From: Chrysomallon squamiferum
Lineage: Eukaryota > Mollusca > Gastropoda > Neomphalida > Peltospiridae
Direction: 5' to 3'
Assembly (NCBI GenBank): GCA_012295275.1
Contig: CM022677.1
Location: 24,375,809-24,437,808 of the forward strand
DNA: 62,000 nucleotides
Notes under the pieces: generated by a model
Told to the model about the DNA's origin: nothing
The model's database searches: none
Seen by the model: the letters and a program-made list of their open reading frames with translations, nothing else
Part shown: in pieces, positions 32,161 through 41,499 of the stretch
Position numbering within the stretch: position 1 is the stretch's first letter
How the letters are laid out: each line of letters begins with the position of its first letter
Program-made: the position numbers and the translations under genes

Positions 32161-32512
32161 TAATTTACTTTTATTTTGTTTTAAAACTTTAAAATGTCTG
32201 CCTTTCTATTTCAAATCGCATTCGAGTTCATACAAGGGGAAGTAACCTACTGATACAGTATTTTATTTTATTTCTATCTATCTATGTACATAATCTATCA
32301 TTCTAATATATTTATTTATTTACTTATTTATTTATTTTGTGAATAACTTATCAGTTAGTTTTAGAAGACAACAAGCGAGGTTTGTTTACACAAAGAATAT
32401 AGAAAAAGTGTAAAAGTAGGTAAATATAAACGAAACGTTAAAAATTAAAAACACTATGACTGAAAATAACATCTGTTAAAATGCTTTGTTTCTCAAAGAC
32501 AGTTACTTTTAA

Positions 32513-32581
<69 letters not shown>

Positions 32582-32605
32582 AAGAAGAAGAACAACAACA
32601 AGAAG

Positions 32606-32638
<33 letters not shown>

Positions 32639-32897
32639 AAAATAAATAAATAAATAAAGTGCTATAAAGGTTAAGAAAACAAAGTTTTCTTCATGACAGT
32701 GGTTAGACTGACAAATCAGAATTACTTATTCAAATAAAGGGGGATGAAAACTTTTTTTATTCTCATTAAAAGATGAGGTGGACGCATTTTTAAAATTAAT
32801 TTCAGAATAGACAAAAATTCTATTCTCACGCATCAAACAAATACATTTTCCTATAATAATAATAATAATAATAATAAAAAATAATAATAAAAATAAA

Positions 32898-32952
<55 letters not shown>

Positions 32953-33044
32953 GTAATAGTAATAATAATAATCAGGAATAATCCAGTTTATTTTATTTTA
33001 TTTTATTTTATTTTAATTCTTTTTAAATAGTTCTTAATTTTTAT

Positions 33045-33099
<55 letters not shown>

Positions 33100-33391
33100 T
33101 TAAACAATTTATTCTTAACTTCAACGGGTCAGTTCTCACAACTGAACATATCAATAAGATCAACGAACCAAAACTACCCGCTGCAGTTTTAGTTATCTGC
33201 AATAGCATGTCATGACTTGATAGTTTTAGGCGCATGTGACATAAGCAAAACGGTTTTGTCATTTACAAGGTGACTTTCCTATACGAAACAAGAAAGAATT
33301 TTCAGGTATTTATTCCAGTTTTTATATCGTCTCTTTTATTACTAACTTACTTACAAAATAAATATTACGCAATGAAAGATTTAAATAATAA

Positions 33392-33423
<32 letters not shown>

Positions 33424-34167
33424 GGTAAGACTACTGTTGAACGGTTTCTGTGAACAAAGAAACTTCTTAAACGAATAAAAATAAAAGTTTAAAACAATTA
33501 AAAATAATAATAATAATAATTATAATAAAATATCTTAGCTGACGGAAATAGTGTGGAGACAAAATTTTATATGTAAATGATATTAAAATGATCATTACTC
33601 CAAAAACAAAGCAATATTTTATTTCCCTGTTTCGATTTCCTGTGTTAACAACAACAATCAGGGGGAAAAAACCCCAATCCGCGAATTGTTGTCATACAAG
33701 TTTTGCTCACGTAAACCAGTTCTCGAAACATTATTAGTCAATGTCTTAGATATTACCTTCTTTCTTTCTTTCTTTTTCTGTTTGTTATTTATTTATTTAT
33801 TAATGTGTTGTTGTTTTTTGTGTGTTTTTTTTTATCAGCCTTTAATTGTCCATTCAGTTTAAACTTGGTATTCTTAACATCACCAAAAGCGTCAGAAATA
33901 ATTCTGAACTCTATTTATTTATTTATTTACTTTTATTTAAATTTAAAATTTGTTCTTAATGCAATTTTTCAATACGTTACCATGAATACGGAATTAAATT
34001 GCTTTTCCATTTTTAGAAGAAAATATCAAATTAGTACTAGAGAAAGCAAAACTGTGCAAAAATGACACCAAGTGAAATTTCTAATTTAATTTGTATATGT
34101 ATATATATATAGCCCTTGAAAGCCAACACCTCTTATGAGCTGGGCCCCGTGACAATATATATGTATA

Positions 34168-34203
<36 letters not shown>

Positions 34204-34530
34204 CATACATACACACACATACATACATAGATATACATACATTCACAGACATACACACATATACATTAATACATTAACATACCTACATACATTTATATAT
34301 ACACGTATAGACACAAACACACATCTATACACTTGCAATATATGAATATATAAATACATAAATATGTAGATACTTACATGCATAAATGAGCAACATACCC
34401 GTGAAAACATATATAAACACATACACAGACATACGAAATACACACACGCACACTAACAATACTCACTACTAGTGCTGGTAGTACTACTAGTAATTACTAA
34501 TACTGTATTGCAGTTATATCTTCTACTACA
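31660..34530 (+). repeat. 2-3 kb repeat unit, copy U1 (upstream of the intact caspase)
   Basis: It opens with a conserved block (TATTTAA, then CGGAAGACAGAACT, then CCAGTACCGCTGTGTCTA, at about 31675-31850). It continues with a GTCTGCCTTTC block (32198), AAT/AAG/AAC tracts (32515-32640, 32855-32970), and a core with CTGCAGTTTTAGTTATCTGC (33181) and ACAAGGTGACTTTCCTATAC (33266). A caspase-proximal tail follows with TATG/CATA tracts (34140-34450). An odd GC-rich phrase, CTTATGAGCTGGGCCCCGTG (34132), occurs only here. Confidence 0.8.
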
Positions 34531-34584
34531 AGTAGACTATAAAATAATAACATTAATTTTTAGCGTTAGAATTCTTAATTATTT

Positions 34585-34848
34585 ATGTTAAAAATAAAAC
34601 ATTATTTCATTGTGATTCTTACAACTACTACTACTGCTATTACTATTATTACCACTACTACTACAACTACTCCTACCACTACTACCACCACCACCACCAT
34701 ACTGTTGTTATTATTATTATTATTGTTGTTGTTGTTTTTGTTGTTGTTCCTATTACTACTGTTGCTATTATTGTTGCTGTTATTATTATTATCATTATTA
34801 TTAGTGCTGTTATTATTATTAATATTATTATTATTATTATTAATTTAG
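34585..34848 (+). repeat. TTA/CTA microsatellite abutting the caspase 5' exon edge
   Basis: ACT, CCA and TTA/TTG triplet runs end in taatttag directly before the conserved caspase leader. The second caspase copy has the same arrangement (ATT tract 48440-48500, then ttttag), so this may be a 3' splice site whose upstream exon is non-coding. Confidence 0.5.
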
Positions 34849-34896
34849 ATGATCAATGAATCACTTCTGAGTCGTATTCAAGGGAAACGATCATAA
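34849..34896 (+). promoter_or_regulatory. Upstream ORF in the caspase leader
   Basis: An ATG at 34849 opens a 15-codon ORF (MINESLLSRIQGKRS) that stops three bases before the caspase ATG. The second caspase copy also has an ATG at this place (48503), opening an 8-codon ORF (MITESLLR). The second ATG, in context AAACAATGG, is better and gives the long protein. A uORF so close would be expected to lower translation (inference). Confidence 0.45.
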
Positions 34897-34899
34897 ACA

Positions 34900-37230
34900 A
34901 TGGGAAATTTGATCAGTTTAATACAAGAGGTTCCGCACACAGTGCATATTGATTCTGTTCAGATTAATCTGGAACAAATCAAAAGGAAAATAACTGATGA
35001 ATTGAAAAAATACAACATACAAAACAAAGAAGTGACAGAAAGCACACAAAACAACGAAGAGACAGAAAACACACAAAACAACGAAGAGACAGAAAACAGA
35101 CAAAACAACGAAGAGGCAGAAAACACACAAAACAACGAAGAGGCAGAAAACATACAAAACAACGAAGAGACAGAAAACAGACAAAACAACGAAGAGGCAG
35201 AAAACAGACAAAACAACGAAGAGGCTGAAAACATACAAAACAACGAAGAAACAGAAAGCACACAAAACAACGAAGAGACAGAAAACAGACAAAACAACGA
35301 AGAAACAGAAAGCACACAAAACAACGAAGAGACAGAAAACAGACAAAACAACGAAGAAACAGAAAACATACAAAACAACGAAGAGACAGAAAGCACACAA
35401 AACAACGAAGAGGCAGAAAGCACACAAAACAACGAAGAGGCAGAAAGCACAGAAAACAAAGAGACAGAAAACACACAAAACAACGAAGAGGCAGAAAGCA
35501 CACAAAACAACGAAGAGGCAGAAAGCACAGAAAACAAAGAGACAGAAAACAGACAAAACAACGAAGAGGCAAAAAACACACGAAACAACGAAGAGACAGA
35601 AAGCACAGAAAACAACGAAGAGGCAGAAAACACACGAAACAACGAAGAGACAGAAAACACACGAAACAACGAAGAGACAGAAAGCACAGAAAACAACGAA
35701 GAAACAGAAAACATACAAAACAACGAAGAAACAGAAAACAGACAAAACAACGAAGAGGCAGAAAGCACACAAAACAACGAAGAGGCAGAAAACAGACAAA
35801 ACAACGAAGAGACAGAAAACACACAAAACAACGAAGAGACAGAAAACAAACAAAACAACGAAGAGGCAGAAAACAGACAAAACAACGAAGAGACAGAAAA
35901 CACACAAAACAACGAAGAGGCAGAAAACAGACAAAACAACGAAGAGACAGAAAACACACAAAACAACGAAGAGGCAGAAAACAGACAAAACAACGAAGAG
36001 GCAGAAAACAGACAAAACAACGAAGAGGCAGAAAACAGACAAAACAACGATGATATAGAAATCACACAAAACAGTGTAGAAATAGAAAACACAGAAAATA
36101 ATGAAGTGGTGACGCTACACGAAAGAAAAAGGATGGATTTGAAAATTTTAGTAAATTATTTAGAAAAAGAAATCCAGAACAATGTAAATCCGTTAAAGAA
36201 AGTAGGCGACTATCTGACTCTGTTAATGGAGATCTTGAATAATGCTGAGCAAACAAACATCAGACAAACAGAAGTTGAAATAATACCTGGCATCATAGAT
36301 ACGGTGCATGAAACAGTAATTGGGGACGAGAGATGGTGTTGTGACATGATCGACAACCAACCCGTTCGTTGGCTCCTTTCAAACAAAAATAGAATGTACG
36401 GGATTCAATGCAACAGCTTCTTAGAGCTGGTGAAACTCTTGTACAACCATACCAAGTCCATTTCCTCTCTTACCAGTTTAAACGTAGTAAACTGCAGCTC
36501 AAAGTTCCCTGTTTATGAAATGACGCATCAGAAACGTGGAATATGTCTGATAATAAACAACGAAAAGTATGAATTATCCGAAAAACGTACAGGGTCGCGT
36601 GAGGACGCCAAGAACCTGAAAGAGACATTTGAGAAACTTTTCTTCCATGTGGAAGTTCACAGGGATCTCAGTGACTCGAAAATGAAAAGTATACTCAAAG
36701 AGATGTCAGAACGCGACCATTCTGAAAGCGACGCTTTTGTCTGCTGCATTCTCGCACACGGTAGTGAGGGGTCGGTCTACGGCATAAATGAAAACAAAGT
36801 AACCTTACGGGAAGTCAATTCTTATTTCCGGTCTTGTAAATCTCTCCGTGATAAACCAAAGCTGTTTTTTGTCCAGGCCTGCCAAGGTCATAAACATCAG
36901 AAAGGACAACTAGTTCCTCATTCTGACGTCAAGGCTGAAGAAGGGAAACATTTCACTGCCGAGGGCTGTGATTTCTACACTGCTTGTTCAAGCGAGCCAG
37001 GATATGCGTCTTACCGTAATGCAAATACAGGATCTTTATATATTAAATTGCTTTGTGACAATCTTCTTAAATACAAACATGAAAATATTTCTAACGTAAT
37101 GGGTGCAGTCAGTGATGACGTAAGTGATAAAAACCCACCAGGGGACGATTGCACTAATAAACAAGTGCCGTGGACCAATTCAACGTTAAGAAAACAATTT
37201 GTTTTCTGCCCTCTTTACGAAAGAAAATGA
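34900..37230 (+). CDS. Caspase-8-like cysteine protease with a 9-residue-repeat prodomain, 776 aa, intronless
   Basis: The C-terminal 240 residues are a complete peptidase C14A (caspase) domain: QKRGICLIINNEKY (Arg546, substrate P1-Asp pocket), FEKLFFHVEVHRDLS, SDAFVCCILAHGSEGSVYG (catalytic His620), KPKLFFVQACQG (catalytic Cys661 in QACQG, as in caspase-8), then the small subunit with ASYRNANTGSLYIKLLCDNL (pocket Arg706) and KQFVFCPLY. All key residues are present, so an active protease is likely. The prodomain has 42 unique residues, about 40 tandem copies of a 9-residue Glu/Asn/Gln/Thr unit such as TENTQNNEE (about 43-400), then about 135 residues with predicted helical stretches. I recognise no CARD or DED. 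The large-to-small subunit linker is short, and there are no introns in 2.3 kb. It is probably an initiator-type apoptotic or immune caspase; the substrate is unknown. Confidence 0.93.
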   Translation: MGNLISLIQEVPHTVHIDSVQINLEQIKRKITDELKKYNIQNKEVTESTQNNEETENTQNNEETENRQNNEEAENTQNNEEAENIQNNEETENRQNNEEAENRQNNEEAENIQNNEETESTQNNEETENRQNNEETESTQNNEETENRQNNEETENIQNNEETESTQNNEEAESTQNNEEAESTENKETENTQNNEEAESTQNNEEAESTENKETENRQNNEEAKNTRNNEETESTENNEEAENTRNNEETENTRNNEETESTENNEETENIQNNEETENRQNNEEAESTQNNEEAENRQNNEETENTQNNEETENKQNNEEAENRQNNEETENTQNNEEAENRQNNEETENTQNNEEAENRQNNEEAENRQNNEEAENRQNNDDIEITQNSVEIENTENNEVVTLHERKRMDLKILVNYLEKEIQNNVNPLKKVGDYLTLLMEILNNAEQTNIRQTEVEIIPGIIDTVHETVIGDERWCCDMIDNQPVRWLLSNKNRMYGIQCNSFLELVKLLYNHTKSISSLTSLNVVNCSSKFPVYEMTHQKRGICLIINNEKYELSEKRTGSREDAKNLKETFEKLFFHVEVHRDLSDSKMKSILKEMSERDHSESDAFVCCILAHGSEGSVYGINENKVTLREVNSYFRSCKSLRDKPKLFFVQACQGHKHQKGQLVPHSDVKAEEGKHFTAEGCDFYTACSSEPGYASYRNANTGSLYIKLLCDNLLKYKHENISNVMGAVSDDVSDKNPPGDDCTNKQVPWTNSTLRKQFVFCPLYERK
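35032..36090 (+). repeat. 27-bp coding minisatellite in the caspase prodomain
   Basis: About 40 head-to-tail 27-base units of the form ACAGAAAACACACAAAACAA + CGAAGAG, all in the caspase frame. Two units lack one codon (AESTENKE). Variation is concentrated at codons 1 (T/A), 3 (N/S), 4 (T/R/I/K) and 5 (Q/R/E). Because the unit length is divisible by three and lacks stops in other frames, long antisense ORFs appear by chance. Confidence 0.95.
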
Positions 37231-37235
37231 ATAAA
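37230..37235 (+). promoter_or_regulatory. AATAAA overlapping the caspase stop codon
   Basis: The TGA stop runs straight into AATAAA. The second copy has lost this hexamer by substitution. It may be used or may be chance. Confidence 0.25.
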
Positions 37236-37384
37236 CAATTACGATTTGTCAGTGTGGTTACAAAAGTCCACCCTTAAACCAAAAGCGAACAGAAACTAAC
37301 CAAGAAGAAGAAACTGAAAAACAACAATACAGTTTTCCCACAATTCCTCTCAAAGTTCTACTTTCAGAAATAGTACATTTCATT

Positions 37385-38660
37385 ATCGAACGAATTCAGA
37401 CAACTAGATGAAAATAAAAAAGAAATATTACATCATATGAAAGAAATTATTATCAGACTGGAAATAGAAAATGACAAGTTAAAAAAAACAACAACAGAGA
37501 AAGTAAATATAAGAGCCACACTATCTATATAGAAAACTAAGTTGCCTATGGACAAATCTAACGACTTAGAACAAGCTTCAAGGATAAACACTGTGCAACA
37601 AAGATATACAAGGGATTCAGATAAACGTCAGTGAATTCAAAATTTCAGTTTCTCGAAGACACAACATTGCTATTAGACTGGTGTGATAAAACTCATACAG
37701 CTTCTGCGGAAACATTATAATATTTTAACAATATGTGTGATCTCAGAGTTAATAAGCTAAAACTGATAAAGCAAATTAGGCAAAGACTATAATAATCGCA
37801 GAGAATTGTGATCAAAACATAAATTAAAATGGACTACAGTATTTACAATACTTGGGGTAATGTTTTTCACAGATCTATATCTAATCCGAGAATCAAACTA
37901 TTAAGATGAGTGACGTTAACAGGCTTCTTGAACAATGCTTAAAACGTTGTTTCTAACCTCTAGAAAAAATTTACTGAAATCAAAAATGTTGTTATATGGA
38001 AAAAGAAATGTTTTCTTTTTTATCAAACAGATTCTTTCTTTAAAAAAATAGAAACCTAATACGCGCAGTTCGTTTCAATTAGCTAGAAAAGATATTAATT
38101 CAGGATTATCAAGAGGGTGGTTTAAGAGCAATAAATCTTATGCTATTTTGCAATGGCTTCATATTAGTAGTTAAAAATATTATAAATTGTCTTTGCATAC
38201 AAAACGAGGTAACATTACAAATATCAGGAATTTCTAATTTTACAGAAGAACACCTCAAAACAATTGTTGGTAAAACATTCTGCTGTGATTATATAATAGA
38301 AATTATTTCAAAGCACAAAATAAATGCCAAAATAAAATGGCAGTATATTTTTGGTAGAGATTTATGTGACAAATAATGGAAAAGTATACATCTTCTTCTG
38401 TTACAAGTTAACTACAAACACAGGACTTAGATATTTTCAATACAACATCTTGTTAATTATCTTAACAACAAATAAGCATTTGGTATTATATGGTATAAAG
38501 ATATAAAAGATAAATGTGAATTTCGTTTGGCTTACGTAAAAATGTTCAGACATTCTGGAACACTGTTACAAACTAGATACTTTTGTCAACAAATGTGAGA
38601 CTTCAAATAAATGCAATTATTTAAGACAACCGAAATTATTCTGACAAAGGTGATAGAGCC
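37385..38660 (+). mobile_element. Decayed non-LTR retrotransposon (LINE) ORF2 fragment after caspase copy 1
   Basis: Broken reading frames give a colinear series of reverse-transcriptase-like pieces. These are KKEILHHMKEIIIRLEIEND with LEQASRINTVQQRY (linker before RT, about 37415-37620), a degenerate RT active-site region EDTTLLLD (about 37658-37680; FADDTTLLL in intact elements), GGLRAINLMLFCNGF (about 38115-38155), KIKWQYIFGRDLCDK (38329-38373), and the C-terminal NTGLRYFQYNILLIILTTNK region (about 38415-38475) followed by YGIK-SDKCEF. The last matches the FQYRIL..L.TN..L pattern typical of non-LTR RT C-termini. Stops and frameshifts throughout, and RT motifs between the first and second pieces are missing. 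Confidence 0.68.
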
Positions 38661-39539
38661 GATTTAATGTCGTTAATTGCCAAACACTTTATCTATAAAT
38701 CAAAATGCAACCACTAACAACTTATTTTAACTGGATTCCAAAATGTTCTGAACATGTTTATTTATTTATTGTGCAGAAAAGTATGTTCGTAAGATAAATA
38801 ACGGAACAATAAAATGTGACAAGATTTTGAAAAAAAAAAAGAAATGTAAATATGTCATAATTATTTTGATTGTATTCTTGTATGTTTCTTACTGTAACAT
38901 TCACTGTGTATTTATGTGATAAATATTAATTACTAGGAACCTATAGTAGATAATTATCTGTAGTTTTTTGGTTGTTGTCTTTCTTGATAATCTGAAGACT
39001 TCTGTATTTTAACACATTAATTTAATTTTATATTTTGTCATGTTAGGATTAATTGTACTATACTTTATACTGTATATTCTGTGGTGAAAATAATAATAAT
39101 TATAACCATTGCAGGTTTTCTTTTCCTTGTCTTATTTGGAATATTTTTGTTTATATATCAAGTAATCGTTCAGAGACAGGTGTTTTTTTAATTATCTGTT
39201 TTTAATTCTAACTTTTAATTTAGCTTTATCTACATTTGAATACAAAACCCTTTTCTATATTCATTTTATAAGCAAATCTCGATTGAGTTTTGCTAAAGAC
39301 TTTTACACTGATCGCAAACAGACAATTCAAATATCAGTAGCTACTGAAATTGTTTTGAAAAGTTGAATATGAAGTGCTATCTCATTTCCAATTTTTAATC
39401 CTAATTAGCGAAATATACTAGTATGAGGATATTTGTTTGCTATCATTCAATTACAGTAAGGATAAAAAGTTAAAAATAAATGCTATATATAATCAAAACC
39501 AGAAATTGTGACTTGCAGTTTTTCGATTTAATATTGCGA
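38661..39539. other. AT-rich DNA, nothing recognised
   Basis: No coding or repeat structure beyond AT-rich sequence and AATAAT runs. It may be the remaining tail of the LINE or unrelated DNA. Confidence 0.45.
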
Positions 39540-40295
39540 TAACAATTTTTATTTTGCGGGGTTGTGTTTTTTTTTTTTTAAATATAGGACTCTTGTGGAA
39601 CGTTTACTGTGAACCACAAAATTTAATAAATGAAAAGAAAAAAAAAAAGTATTTCCTTGTTTCGAATTTTCCAGCGTAGGCTGTCTAGACAACAAAGGCC
39701 AATATCGTAAAACCTGTTTTAAGCGCGCATGTCCAAATCTGAGAATTGTGTCATACAAGTTTTGCTCAGGTGCCCACAGACAGTTCTCGAAACATAATTA
39801 TTATTCTTCGATTTCTTTTAAATATTAGTATGTTTCCTTCATTCAGTTTTCTTCTGCTTAATTATTATATTTTATATTATTTATTTATTTATTTCCATTC
39901 TATTTTATTTCCTTTTTTAAAGCTGTCTTTAATTGTCATACACATGCACTCAATTTAAACTTGCTATTCATAGCATGAGCAAAAGAGTAAAGAATAATTC
40001 TGAACTTTATTTATTTATGTATTGTTTTATTTCTTTCTTTATTTTATTTTATTGTCGTTTTTTTTTCCTCCAATTTTTTGAATTCCTTACAATGTATACG
40101 GAAATGAATCTTTACCGTTTTTCGAAGAAAAAATCAAATCAGTACTAGTGAAAGGAAAACTGAACAAAGGGCTTGCTCTGCATATTCTGATTCAACTTTT
40201 GTATACATACATACATAAACATACACAGACATACATATCTATATACATACACAAATACATACATACACGCATGCAGTACATGAAGTATTTTGTGT
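39540..40295 (+). repeat. Partial repeat unit (tail only)
   Basis: Carries the CTGTTTTAAGCGCGCATGTC block (39714), the TTTTGCTCAGGTGCCCACAG block (39760), the GCTTGCTCTGCATATTCTGA block (40170) and the CATA tract (40200-40275) that end the other units. The first half of the unit is absent. Confidence 0.75.
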
Positions 40296-41453
40296 TGAGG
40301 AACAAAACATACTGACTACTATTTAAACACGGAAGACAGAACTGAACACCAGTACCGCTGTGTCTACATAGTCAGTACGTAGATGTACAGTAGAATCACA
40401 TTTTAGTAGAATGCAATCAACCTGATCCAGTGAAGAGATCAGTTTTCTAAAAGCATAGTTTTGTTTTTAAGACAGTAGAGTTTAAAAATTTCACCATTAA
40501 GAAAAAACACAATAACAATGACAATAATAATAGTAATAATAAATCATTAAATTCAGAAAAAAGAATGAAAGAAAAAGAATATAAGAAAATTAAATAAAAA
40601 ATAAACAACGAACAAAATAATAATGATTGTAAATAAATGGATTAGTCATTGCATGGGACTCATGTAGCAGAAATCTGATAGCGCTAAGTCTACACCTTAA
40701 CTCGAAACTGAACTCTGTCAATTAGAGAATAGCAGGTTTGTTTTGCCAAGAAGTTTTAAAAATATTTTATCGTCATCATAATTAATATAAAATGTCTACC
40801 TTTCTTTATCGAATCGCATTTGAGTTCATGCAAGGCGAAGTAACCTAATGACATTTATTTTAAATTGAACAATTAATTCTTAACTTCAACGGGTCAGTTA
40901 TCAGAAGTCAGCATATCTATGTGATTGACGAACATAATCAACAAGCTGCAGTTTTAGTTACCTGCAATAGAGTGTCATGACTTGACAGTTTTAGGCGCAT
41001 CTGACATAAGCATATATTTTGTCATTTGCAAGGTGACTTTCCTATACGAAAGAAGAAAGAATTTTCAGGTATGTACTCTAGTTTTCATATCTCCTGTTTT
41101 ATTACTAACTTGCTTACAAAATAAATATTACGCACTGAAACATTAAAATATATGTATGTATGTATATGATTGTATGTATATAAAATAATAATAATAATAA
41201 TATAAAATATATATAATATTTATTCTTTATTTCGGTACTTGGTTTGTATGCTGTGATAACAAAGATGGGGTGGGGGGGAAATCTCTCTGAAGCGCGCATG
41301 CCCAAATCGGCGTATTGTCATACATATTTTCTCAGGTGCCCAGGCATTTTTCGAAAAATTATTATTATTATTCGATATATTTTAAATATTAGAATGTGAC
41401 TTTATTTTATGTTCTTTGAATTCATTTTATTTATTGCTTAATTTTTATTTTAT

Positions 41454-41499
<46 letters not shown>

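Noticed and set aside
34918-36092. Three long minus-strand ORFs (326-383 codons) opposite the caspase repeat
   Set aside because: They are Cys/Phe/Leu/Ser-rich readings of the reverse complement of a stop-free 27-bp repeat. The + strand has the recognised protease in frame.
38140-38376. 78-codon ORF as a host gene
   Set aside because: Its peptide is colinear with flanking LINE reverse-transcriptase pieces and is frame-broken in the second block.
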